The notes under the pieces were generated by a model, which was given only the letters and a program-made list of their open reading frames with translations, had not been told where the DNA came from and ran no database searches. From Amycolatopsis benzoatilytica AK 16/65 (GTDB lineage Bacteria > Actinomycetota > Actinomycetes > Mycobacteriales > Pseudonocardiaceae), in the NCBI RefSeq assembly GCF_000383915.1, contig NZ_KB912942.1, positions 8,450,470-8,514,469 on the forward strand: DNA of 64,000 bases, in the 5' to 3' direction. Positions 26,276-34,014 of the stretch are shown here, one piece after another (position 1 is the stretch's first letter; every line of letters begins with the position of its first letter). The position numbers and the translations under genes are program-made.

Positions 26276-26673
26276 CGGTGTCCGCTCCGCTCACCCGCGG
26301 CCAGGTCCTGATGCTGGTGCTGCTGGCGTTCGATGCAGTACTGCTGGCTCTGCTCGAACTGTTCTTCTTGCCACTGCGCGTCGGCCCGCTCGGCGAAATC
26401 CCGCTGCCGATCACCGCGCTCGTCGGCGCGGTCACCACGCCCTGGCTGGTCTTGACCACTGGCAAGCTCGTCCGGCCCGGGCTGTCGTTCGTGCCTCTGC
26501 TGGTCTGGGTGCTCGTCGTGTTCGGCGTCGGCCTGTTCGGTCCGGGCGGCGACGTGGTGCTCGTCCAGGACTGGCGCGCGCTGGTCCTGCTCGGCGTGAG
26601 CGCGCTGCCCGCCGCGCTCGTCCTCGGCGGCGGCCTCGGCCAGTCCGCGGCGAAACGGAGTGCCCGTGGCTGA
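26272..26673 (+). CDS. Four-span membrane protein, Rv1171-like
   Basis: A 133-residue protein of unknown function with four hydrophobic segments (MLVLLAFDAVLLALLELFFL, ITALVGAVTTPWLVL, VPLLVWVLVVFGVGLF and LVLLGVSALPAALVLGG). GTG 26272 overlaps the mshB stop as GTGA; GTGs at 26269 and 26278 are alternatives. A membrane protein in the same place follows mshB in mycobacteria, so a link to mycothiol or to the envelope is possible but unproven. It overlaps the next gene by 8 nt. Confidence 0.82.
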   Translation: MTVSAPLTRGQVLMLVLLAFDAVLLALLELFFLPLRVGPLGEIPLPITALVGAVTTPWLVLTTGKLVRPGLSFVPLLVWVLVVFGVGLFGPGGDVVLVQDWRALVLLGVSALPAALVLGGGLGQSAAKRSARG

Positions 26674-27454
26674 CGCCATTTCGGACAGTCAGGTCGTGGC
26701 GGTGCTGCGGCCGTTCGTCCGCGCCTGCGCGCCGATGCTCGACGCGCTGCGCGAATCCGACCCGTTCGGTCTGCAAGCCCGCGCCCGGCGCGAGGACGAG
26801 GTAGCCGACGAGGGGTTCAAGAAGAAGATGCTCGACACGCTCAGCGCGGTGAAGGTGCCGGGCACCGGAGCGTGGGCGGCGATGGACATCGACCAGCGCG
26901 CCGGCTGGTGGATCAACCGGGTCGGCCGGATCACCGCGCTGCTGACCTCGATCCCCGGTCTCGGCGGAGCGCTCGCCGACCGGCTGCCGGTGCAGGACAC
27001 CCTCGGCGCCGCGTCGCAGGGGCTGGTGCTGTGCGCGATCGCCGGCGAGTACGGCGTGACCGACGTCGGCAGCCGGGTCCGGTTGATCGCCTCGGTGCTC
27101 TTCGAGCGCGATATCGACCCGGATCTCGCCTCGGGCGTCGGTCGCGCGGCGGCGGAGGAATCCGCAGAGGACAGTGAGACCGCGCGACTCACCGAGGAGC
27201 TCGACGAATCGCGCGGCAAGCACGGCAAGGCCACCGCGAAAGCGGTCGCCGGGACGTTGTGGCGGCTGGGCCGCTCGCTCTGGGGCATCACCGAGGAACT
27301 GGAAAAACGCCCGCGCGGCCGATTGGTGCACCGGGCACTCGGAATGCTGCCGGTGGTCGGTGCGGCGGGCGATTATCTCGGCGAGCGCTCCGGCCTCAAG
27401 AAGGTGTGGAAACGCGCGCACGCGTGGCTCATGGCCCATCGGGAATGGGCCTGA
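26666..27454 (+). CDS. Conserved hypothetical protein, 262 residues
   Basis: No family is recognised. GTG 26666 follows a GGAG site; GTG 26660 is also possible. The first 110 residues contain QRAGWWINRVGRITALLTSIPGLGGALADRLP, an amphipathic or loosely membrane-associated region; residues 150-190 are charged, Glu/Lys-rich and probably helical; and the C-terminal part (KRPRGRLVHRALGMLPVVGAAGDYLGERSGL) is basic with another short hydrophobic patch. This looks like a peripheral membrane protein that may meet the preceding four-span protein, with which it is co-translated. It converges on the protease gene with 4 nt between stops. Confidence 0.78.
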   Translation: MADAISDSQVVAVLRPFVRACAPMLDALRESDPFGLQARARREDEVADEGFKKKMLDTLSAVKVPGTGAWAAMDIDQRAGWWINRVGRITALLTSIPGLGGALADRLPVQDTLGAASQGLVLCAIAGEYGVTDVGSRVRLIASVLFERDIDPDLASGVGRAAAEESAEDSETARLTEELDESRGKHGKATAKAVAGTLWRLGRSLWGITEELEKRPRGRLVHRALGMLPVVGAAGDYLGERSGLKKVWKRAHAWLMAHREWA

Positions 27455-27458
27455 GCCG

Positions 27459-28223
27459 CTACTTCCAGAAAAGGAACAGGGCTTGGCCGAGCCCGCCCGC
27501 GTAGGAGTCGCCACCCAGCCCGTTGTAGATGTACTCGGCGATCGTCCACAACAGGTTCGACACCGGCCGGAAAAGGAACAGCAGCGCGAACAGTGCCAGT
27601 GGCGCCCACGGCCGGACCCGGGCGCCGAACGCCCGCGCTTGCGGCGAGAGGTAAGGCTCCAGCGCGCCCCAGCCGTCCAGCCCGGGCACCGGCAGGATGT
27701 TGATCAGAAACGTCAGGATCTGCAGCAGGGCGAGATAGGACAGCCCGAAGTAGAGGCCGGTCGCCATCGGAACCAGCGTCACGACCAGGCACAGCGCGGC
27801 GCCCGCCGCGAGGTTGGAGAGCGGGCCGGCCAGCGACACCCACGAGGCGGTCGCGCGGTTGCGCAGCGCGCCCCGGTTGATCCACACCGCGCCGCCGGGC
27901 AGCGGGATGCCCCCGATGATCAGGAAGATCAGCGGCAGGACAAAGGACAGCACCGGGTCGGCATAGTGCCGGACGTCCAGGGTGAGGTACCCCTTGTGGG
28001 CGACGTCGTGGTCGCCGCCGCGGAAGGCGACGAACGCGTGGCCGAACTCGTGGAGCGTCAGCGACGCCATCCAGCCGGCGAGCACGAGGAGGACCACGCC
28101 GGCGACGAGCATCGGGTCGCGGCCCTTCGAGATATCACCGTACGCAGCCAGGAAACCACCGGCGACTGCGACGGCGAGGATGCCGAAGAAAATCGGGCTG
28201 GGACGCACTGCTGATCTCTGCAC
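27459..28223 (-). CDS. Site-2 protease family intramembrane metalloprotease
   Basis: A 254-residue polytopic zinc protease of the M50B group. The active site HEFGH is at residues 58-62 inside a membrane segment, and the second motif NILPVPGLDGWG (about 165-176) supplies the third zinc ligand. Six or so spans; no PDZ or CBS domain, so it is the minimal form. Targets are unknown; relatives cleave anti-sigma factors or other membrane proteins. GTG 28223 is preferred (MQRSAVRPSPIFFG); GTG 28208 is an alternative, and the frame extends upstream without conservation. Confidence 0.9.
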   Translation of the reverse strand: MQRSAVRPSPIFFGILAVAVAGGFLAAYGDISKGRDPMLVAGVVLLVLAGWMASLTLHEFGHAFVAFRGGDHDVAHKGYLTLDVRHYADPVLSFVLPLIFLIIGGIPLPGGAVWINRGALRNRATASWVSLAGPLSNLAAGAALCLVVTLVPMATGLYFGLSYLALLQILTFLINILPVPGLDGWGALEPYLSPQARAFGARVRPWAPLALFALLFLFRPVSNLLWTIAEYIYNGLGGDSYAGGLGQALFLFWK

Positions 28224-28431
28224 CCCACCAGTCTTCCGTATGCCCGGTGTGAAGTCTTCGGCGTGTCCCCTTGCGCCCTCGGGCCCAGACATCCCCCGAA
28301 CTCGCTACTCCGCTTGACCTGGCCGCACTACACAGGTGTAATCACAGTGATGTCATTCGCGGCCGGAGGGGGCAGCGGATGTCGTTTCACCACCGCCAGC
28401 CTGGGGAGTGCGTAGAAGCGAGGAGGCGGAC

Positions 28432-28752
28432 GTGCGGTTGGAAGCGGACAACAGGGAATGGGGGCACGTCGTGGGTTGGGGAGAGAACCCGGAGCAGCAG
28501 CTCGGGGATCTGACCGACCTGTTCGACGTCCCCGAGGAGCAGGACTGGCAGGAGCGCGCTCTGTGCGCGCAGACCGACCCGGAGGCGTTCTTCCCCGAGA
28601 AGGGCGGCTCGACCCGCGAGGCCAAGCGGATCTGCCTCGGTTGCGAGGTCAAGGACGACTGCCTCGAATATGCGCTGGCGCACGACGAGCGCTTCGGCAT
28701 CTGGGGCGGACTGTCCGAACGGGAACGTCGCAAGCTCAAGAAACGAGCCTGA
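28432..28752 (+). CDS. whiB: WhiB-family iron-sulfur transcription regulator (WhiB/WhmD type)
   Basis: A 106-residue Wbl protein. Four Cys ligate a [4Fe-4S] cluster: Cys45, Cys68, Cys71 and Cys77. The Wbl turn GIWGG is at 89-93, followed by a basic DNA-facing tail (SERERRKLKKRA). ALCAQTDPEAFFPEKGGSTR and LEYALAHDERFGIWGGL are diagnostic of the WhiB of Streptomyces (WhmD/WhiB2 of mycobacteria), essential for septation during sporulation or cell division. GTG 28432 is chosen for its AGGAGG ribosome site. Its place near the mannose cluster matches mycobacterial whiB2. Confidence 0.94.
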   Translation: MRLEADNREWGHVVGWGENPEQQLGDLTDLFDVPEEQDWQERALCAQTDPEAFFPEKGGSTREAKRICLGCEVKDDCLEYALAHDERFGIWGGLSERERRKLKKRA

Positions 28753-29644
28753 GCCGCATTCGGTTCTGGGCGAAACGTGTCCGCGGAGAGCGCGGACCGG
28801 GAATCTCCACGGCGTCGTCTGGGGTGCAATCCCCAGACCCGCCCGGGGGGAAGCCCCCGCGCTGCTCGCGCCGCGCCATCGTGCCCGACCCCGTTGGCTG
28901 GCATGAGTTTTTTCAGTGGCGCTGAGCACAATCGCCGGACTTCCGGTGCCGCGGCGCGATGCTTGCCGCGCTTCGATGAGGGCAGAATTACCGTCGCCAG
29001 CCGTCGGAAGACCGTGCTGTGCCGTGGTTCGCTTTGTGATCTTCGTCCTCCACCACGGGAATCTCTGTGTGACTGACCCCGTCGGCAGGGTGACGCCGCC
29101 GCCGGGTTTCTCGCCCGCCGGGAGCGAAAGTGCTTAGCGCGGCTACTGATTCCCGCAGGCACGGCGGGGACGATTCTTCCGCGGCCAGCGGGATTCCCGG
29201 CTGACGCTTCGGCGCGGCCGAGCGCTTTCCGTCCGCCCGGTTCGCCGTCCTCAAGCCCGAGGATCGCCCGGCTTGCCCGCAGCGGCCGCGGCGTTCCGGG
29301 CGGCTCGTTCCGGATCACCGGGCTTATCCGCCGGGAATGCCCGTTTCTCGGCGGCGAGTGCGGTATCGACGGTGCGCGAGCATCTTCCCTGCCCGTTCCG
29401 CGCTGCCGAAGTCCGTGAAGGGCCCCTTGCGGGAATCTGATTCCGGCTACGGGCCCTTCACGGACCTAGCGCGGGAGCGGAGGAGCCGCGGCCGGAGTTC
29501 CGCTTGCCCCGCTGGGATCGCCTCGATCGGTCCAGGCGGTGGGATCCGCCGGACGTGCGGCGTGGGCCGGTGCCCTCGCGGATCGCCAGGCCGTAGGGTG
29601 ACCGCACCATCGCCCCGTCCGCGCCTTGTCCGAGGAGCCGTTCT
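28753..29644. other. Long intergenic region between whiB and the giant glycosyltransferase
   Basis: No convincing gene in 892 nt; open frames on either strand have poor codon bias and no recognisable motif. TCTGGGG and CCCCAGA (28818-28837) form a hairpin, followed by GGGGGG/CCCCC pairing at 28845-28857; these likely terminate whiB. A member of the dispersed palindrome family lies at 29411-29465. The rest shows nothing I can name and could hold an untranslated RNA. Confidence 0.5.
29411..29465. repeat. Palindromic repeat (CCGTGAAGGG family), decayed centre
   Basis: GTCCGTGAAGGGCCC (29411-29425) and GGGCCCTTCACGGAC (29451-29465) pair perfectly, but the inner part (CTTGCGGGAATCTGATTCCGG) is only partly complementary. 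It lies between tandem genes, unlike most members of the family. Confidence 0.8.
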
Positions 29645-32600
29645 TTGCCTCGCACCGTCGCTCCGCCCGCTGTGCGGACGCTGCCCGTTCTGGCCATTGT
29701 GGTCTGTCACGACGGCGAGGAATGGCTGCCACTGGCGCTTTCCGCGTTGCGGCGCAGCACAGTCCGCCCGCGGCATGTGCTCGCCGTGGACACCGGGTCC
29801 ACCGACCGTACCGCGAAACTGCTCGCCGACGCAGCGCGTCCGGGCGCGGCCGCCGAGGAGCCGGTCCTCTCCGGAGTCGTCACTCTGTCGAGTGAAACTG
29901 GGTTCGCGGAGGCGGTCGCGGCGGCTGTCGCGCACGCGGTGGAACGGTGGGGCGACCCGGGCAACTGGCTCTGGATCCTGCACGACGACTGCGCCCCCGA
30001 GCCGGACTGTCTCGACCAGCTCGTCCGCGCCGCCGAGGAGAACCCGTCCGCCAAGGTGCTCGGGCCGCTCGGCACCGACTGGACCGACCCCCGGCTGATC
30101 GTCGAGGCCGGGCTGTCCACCGACGCCGCGGGCCACCGCCAGCAGATGGCCGCTCCGGACGGCGAGCCCTCCGAGGTGCTGGCTGTCCCGAGCGCCGGAT
30201 CGTTGGTGCAGCGGGAACTCTGGGAGGTCCTCGGCGGCTTCGATCCGGACTTCACGTTGCTGCGCGAGGATCTCGACTTCGGGTGGCGCGCCAACGCGGC
30301 AGGCTCGCTCGTGCTCTCGGTCCCGGCCGCGCGGGTCCGGCACGCTCGTGCGCTGTCCACCGGACGGCGTGCACCGGACGCGGCCGCCCGCTCGCTCGCC
30401 GCGCTCAACCGGGCGCACGGCGTACGCGTTTTCCTGGTGAACTGTTCCACCCCGTCGTTCTGGTGGGGTCTGGTCCGGTTGCCGGTGCTGCTGGTCCTGC
30501 GTGCGATCGCCTTCTTCGTCCTGCGTCGTACTGCCGAGGCAGGCGCGGAACTGGCCGCCGTCGGATACCTGTGCGGCGGCAAGGGAAATCTCCGCGCGGC
30601 CCGGGCCTGGCGACGCGAGCAGCCGCGCCCGGGCACCGTCCGCGGACTGTTCACGAGCCGGATCACCCGGCTGCGCAACGCGATCCGGGCCGGCGTGCTC
30701 ACGCTGGTCCGGCGCGGCGTGCAGAGCGACGTCGCGCTCGGGACGGTGCCGGAGAGCGTCGACCAGGACTCCGCGTGGATCCCGCCGGAGGCGCTGGCCG
30801 CGTCCGGCGCGCGGCCAGTCGGACCGGACGCGCTTCCCGCCGGGGCACTGCGCGGGCTCAGCACGCGTGGCCGCGGCCTGCGTCGCCCCGGTGCCGTCAT
30901 CGCCGTCACGTTGCCCGAGGCACCGGCCGAGCCGGTGTCCGAAGAGGACACCGAACGGGTCGCGGACGTCTCCCTGTCGCCCGTGCCCCGGCCCGAACCG
31001 GCTGCCGCGGAACCGGACCTGGTGTTCGTGGCGGTCAACCGCCGTCGTGTGCTGGCCGCGACGATCTTCGCGCCGCCGGTGGTCCTGGTCGTGCTCCTCA
31101 CCGCGCTGGCGCTGGTGATCAACCGCGGCCGCCTCGGCCTGGACCTGTGGGGCGGCCAGCTGCTGCCGGTCGGCGGTCTGGGCGAGATCTGGGCGACCTA
31201 CCTGTCGCCGTGGCATCCGATCGCAGGCGGCACCGGCGCCCCCGCCCCCGCGACGCTCCCGGTGCTCGGCACCATCGGCGCGATCTTGGCTCCCGGCGGC
31301 GGTCCTGCGGCGCTGGTGGCGATCCTCCTCATCGGCGACCTGCCGCTAGCCGCGATCAGCGCCTACGCGGCCACCCGCAAGCTGGCCGTCCGCCGCTGGG
31401 TGCGCGCCGCGATCGCGGCGACGTACGCCTTGCTGCCCGCGGCCACCGCGTCCGTCGCGCAGGGCCGTCTCGATGTCGTCGTGGTCCACCTCGTGTTGCC
31501 GCTCGTGGTCGCCGGCATCGTCCGGCTGCTGACCCAGCCGGGCACGCGCTGGCTGCACGTTTCCGCGCTGTCCGCGTTCGGCGTGGCCCTTCTCGGCGCG
31601 TTCTCGCCGCTCGCGCACGGTCTCGCGCTCGTCGGCCTGCTGGTCGGCTTCGTAGTGCTGCCCGCCCCGTCCGGCCTGGCCAGGCGGGTCGCGTCGGTCG
31701 GCATCGTGGTCCTCCTCCCGCTGGTCCTGCTCCTGCCGTGGCCGACAGTCCTGTTGCATCACCCGGAACTGCTGCTGCAGGGCCTGGGCGGACCGGCTGC
31801 GCCCGCCTCCGCCGCGGACCTGGCCGGCCTCACCCCCGGCGGCCCCGGTGCCTGGCCGATCGGCGTCGCAGTCCTCGCCGCGACCCTGGTCGCGCTCGTG
31901 GTCCGCCCGCGGAAACAGGTCGTCGGCGGCTTGGCGCTCGCGGTGCTGGGCGTGATCGGCGTGGTGCTGGTCCGTCAAGTCCAGTTGACCCCGATGCAGG
32001 GCGGCCCGCACGCCTCGGGCTACGCCGGAGTCCCGCTGCTGATCGTCGGCGCGGGCCTGCTGTGGGCAGTCCTGGCCACCTGGCAACGCGGCGGCTCGTC
32101 CGCCCTCGCGCCGTGGCTGCCGAAGGTGCTGGCAGTCGCCGGGGTGGCGGTAGTCGCGGCCCTGGCCGCGGGCGCGGTCGGTGCTGGTTCGGAAGGCCCG
32201 CTGACCGCGGCGCCGCGTCCGCAGCTGGCCCCCGAGGCAGCCACCGACGTAGCCGCGACCGGCCGAGCGATCCTCGACGTCAGCGCCGCGCAGATCCGCC
32301 AAACCGGTGGTCGGCTGCCGCTCTTCGGAGACGACGAACTGGCCCCGGTCGCCGGAACGCCGGCTCGCCTGGCGGACTGGCGCCGCGGCCTCGGCCAAGG
32401 CGACGTGGCAGCCCTCAAACGAGTCCTGGCGGCAGCCGCCGCCTCCGGAGTCCAGTACATCGTCCTGCCCGCCGGCACCAACGCGAGCGCGTTCGCGGCC
32501 GCGGCGAACGACCTGGCCGCGGTAGCCGCCCCGACCTCCGACGGCCGCCCGACCCTCCGTCTGCTGCCGAAATCCGGCGAAGTGGCCTTGATCTCCCCGG

Positions 32601-32956
32601 AACTGGCCAAACAGGCAGTGACCGGCGGCGGCGCGCCCGGCACGAACCCCGGCATCTCCCCGGTAGCCGCGCGCCTGCCCGACGTGCGGGTACGCGCGTC
32701 CGAAGGCCCGACCGGACGCCTGCTGGTGCTCGCCGCGGAACAAGAAGCGGGCTGGCAGGCGACGCTCAACGGCAAAGCGGTCCCGATCGTCCCGGCCTGG
32801 GGCCACCAAGTAGCGGTCTCGGTACCGCCGCAGCCGTCCGAAATCTCCGTGACCTTCCCCGGCACGGAACGAAGCCTCTTGCTGCTGGTTCAGCTGGCAG
32901 CTGTGCTCTTCACCGCGCTGACCGCCATCCCCTCGCGGCGACGCGCGACCACGTAG
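29645..32956 (+). CDS. Very large polytopic glycosyltransferase, family 2
   Basis: A 1103-residue membrane protein. The N-terminal GT2 domain (about 12-260) has the nucleotide-binding strand VDTGSTDRT (48-56), an acidic sugar-nucleotide motif HDDCAPEPD (113-121) and the ED of LREDLDFGWR. A hydrophobic stretch near 280 and a charged linker lead to a polytopic region of ten or more spans from about 475 to 870, then an extracellular C-terminal domain (about 880-1085) and a last span. This two-part layout resembles enzymes that use polyprenyl-linked donors outside the membrane. TTG 29645 has an AGGAG site 7 nt upstream. Likely role: cell-envelope polysaccharide or glycolipid; the sugar is unknown. 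Confidence 0.87.
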   Translation: MPRTVAPPAVRTLPVLAIVVCHDGEEWLPLALSALRRSTVRPRHVLAVDTGSTDRTAKLLADAARPGAAAEEPVLSGVVTLSSETGFAEAVAAAVAHAVERWGDPGNWLWILHDDCAPEPDCLDQLVRAAEENPSAKVLGPLGTDWTDPRLIVEAGLSTDAAGHRQQMAAPDGEPSEVLAVPSAGSLVQRELWEVLGGFDPDFTLLREDLDFGWRANAAGSLVLSVPAARVRHARALSTGRRAPDAAARSLAALNRAHGVRVFLVNCSTPSFWWGLVRLPVLLVLRAIAFFVLRRTAEAGAELAAVGYLCGGKGNLRAARAWRREQPRPGTVRGLFTSRITRLRNAIRAGVLTLVRRGVQSDVALGTVPESVDQDSAWIPPEALAASGARPVGPDALPAGALRGLSTRGRGLRRPGAVIAVTLPEAPAEPVSEEDTERVADVSLSPVPRPEPAAAEPDLVFVAVNRRRVLAATIFAPPVVLVVLLTALALVINRGRLGLDLWGGQLLPVGGLGEIWATYLSPWHPIAGGTGAPAPATLPVLGTIGAILAPGGGPAALVAILLIGDLPLAAISAYAATRKLAVRRWVRAAIAATYALLPAATASVAQGRLDVVVVHLVLPLVVAGIVRLLTQPGTRWLHVSALSAFGVALLGAFSPLAHGLALVGLLVGFVVLPAPSGLARRVASVGIVVLLPLVLLLPWPTVLLHHPELLLQGLGGPAAPASAADLAGLTPGGPGAWPIGVAVLAATLVALVVRPRKQVVGGLALAVLGVIGVVLVRQVQLTPMQGGPHASGYAGVPLLIVGAGLLWAVLATWQRGGSSALAPWLPKVLAVAGVAVVAALAAGAVGAGSEGPLTAAPRPQLAPEAATDVAATGRAILDVSAAQIRQTGGRLPLFGDDELAPVAGTPARLADWRRGLGQGDVAALKRVLAAAAASGVQYIVLPAGTNASAFAAAANDLAAVAAPTSDGRPTLRLLPKSGEVALISPELAKQAVTGGGAPGTNPGISPVAARLPDVRVRASEGPTGRLLVLAAEQEAGWQATLNGKAVPIVPAWGHQVAVSVPPQPSEISVTFPGTERSLLLLVQLAAVLFTALTAIPSRRRATT

Positions 32957-32958
32957 GT

Positions 32959-33009
32959 CCGTGAAGGGAACATTGAGGAACTCAGAGTCCCTCAATGTTC
33001 CCTTCACGG
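32959..33009. repeat. Palindromic repeat (CCGTGAAGGG family), variant arms
   Basis: CCGTGAAGGGAACATTGAGG (32959-32978) pairs exactly with CCTCAATGTTCCCTTCACGG (32990-33009). Outer bases match the family, while the inner arm (AACATTGAGG) differs on both sides in a compensating way. It lies between the convergent glycosyltransferase and metallopeptidase-like genes. Confidence 0.85.
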
Positions 33010-33041
33010 CCCGCCCCGCGGCGCGGACGCGCGGGATGGCG

Positions 33042-33506
33042 TCAATCGCCTTCGATCACGTCCGGCTCGACCCCGAGATACCCGGCCACCTGCTCCACCA
33101 GCACGTCGTGCACCAGATCCGCCAGCTCCGCCGGATCCTTCGCCCGCGCCTCCAGCGGCCGTCGATACAGCACGATCCGCGCCCGGGTGGGCAACCCGCT
33201 CCGATCCACCCCGGCCGGGACCAGCCGCGACAACGGCACCGCCCCGTCGTGCAGCACCCCGTCGGCAGGCGCCCGCCCGTCCATCCGGACCTCGGGCACG
33301 TCGTCCACCGCGACGTCCAGCTTGGTCAGCTCGTGGCGCCAGCGGGCCTCGATCGGCTCCAGCGCGTCGAGCACGAGCGCGTCGAACTTCTCCGCGCGGC
33401 TGGCGGCAGCGGGAAGGGAAGGGGGATAGAGCATTCCGCGCAGGCCCCGGCCGTGCCGGTCCCGTCGCAGCCGCTGCCGTTGTCGGTAGTCACGAGCCGT
33501 CGCCAC
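33042..33506 (-). CDS. Metallopeptidase-family protein, Rv3259-like, with altered active site
   Basis: A 154-residue soluble protein. It corresponds in place and general sequence to the zincin-like proteins found next to the DUF3499 gene and manB in actinobacteria. The expected HExxH appears as VHDVLVEQVAGYLG near the C-terminus (about 138-150), lacking the Glu-His spacing of an active zinc protease. The N-terminus is Arg-rich (RQRQRLRRDRHGRGLRG), which suggests nucleic-acid or membrane contact. GTG 33506 is the only sensible start. It is divergent from the DUF3499 gene. Confidence 0.8.
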   Translation of the reverse strand: MATARDYRQRQRLRRDRHGRGLRGMLYPPSLPAAASRAEKFDALVLDALEPIEARWRHELTKLDVAVDDVPEVRMDGRAPADGVLHDGAVPLSRLVPAGVDRSGLPTRARIVLYRRPLEARAKDPAELADLVHDVLVEQVAGYLGVEPDVIEGD

Positions 33507-33585
33507 CGGCCAAGTCTATGCGGTCCCCGGGGATACGCGCGTGTCGCCGGTATGGGCTTGCGGCGACGCGCTATCGTTTCCGATC

Positions 33586-33939
33586 GTGCGGAGCGTACGG
33601 AAATGTTCGCGAACGGGTTGCCCGGAACCCGCTGTCGCCACGCTCACGTATGCCTACCGGGACTCGACCGCGGTCGTCGGGCCGCTGGCCACCGCTTCCG
33701 AACCGCATTCCTACGACTTGTGCGAGGCGCACGCGCTGCGGCTGACCGTGCCCAAAGGCTGGGAAGTCGTCCGCCACGAGGGCGCGTTCGCCGCGCCGGA
33801 GCAGTCCGCCGACGAGCTGACCGCGCTGGCCGAGGCGGTCCGCGAGGCGGGCCGTTCGGACGTGCCCGCCGCCCCGCCCGAGCCGGAAGGCCCCTCCGGC
33901 AGGCGCGGCCATCTGCGCGTCCTCCCGGGGCGCGCCTGA
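33586..33939 (+). CDS. DUF3499 family protein (Rv3258-like)
   Basis: A 117-residue protein of unknown function, restricted to actinobacteria. The start RSVRKCSRTGCPEPAVATLTY and the block LATASEPHSYDLCEAHALRLTVPKGWEVVR define the family; the two Cys pairs (C-x4-C and the later C-x2-H) suggest a small zinc ribbon. The C-terminal third is Pro/Ala-rich. GTG 33586 is chosen because it gives the family start and follows a TATCGT -10 hexamer (33572-33577) by 8 nt, which suggests a leaderless message. First of a run leading to manB and manA. Confidence 0.9.
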   Translation: MRSVRKCSRTGCPEPAVATLTYAYRDSTAVVGPLATASEPHSYDLCEAHALRLTVPKGWEVVRHEGAFAAPEQSADELTALAEAVREAGRSDVPAAPPEPEGPSGRRGHLRVLPGRA

Positions 33940-34014
33940 GCCGTCCTCCCGACCGGTAGGCTTTCGCCCGCGGCGCGACCGGCGCCGCCACGGAACTAGC
34001 GGCGGGGAGAAGGC

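Noticed and set aside
28353..29318. Long minus-strand frames between whiB and the glycosyltransferase
   Set aside because: Arg/Pro/Ser-rich translation, no ribosome site and antisense overlap with whiB; typical of open frames in GC-rich DNA.
29947..32964. 1005-codon alternative frame inside the large glycosyltransferase
   Set aside because: Arg/Gly/Ala repeats with no motif; shadow of the real gene, which shows GT2 motifs and spans.
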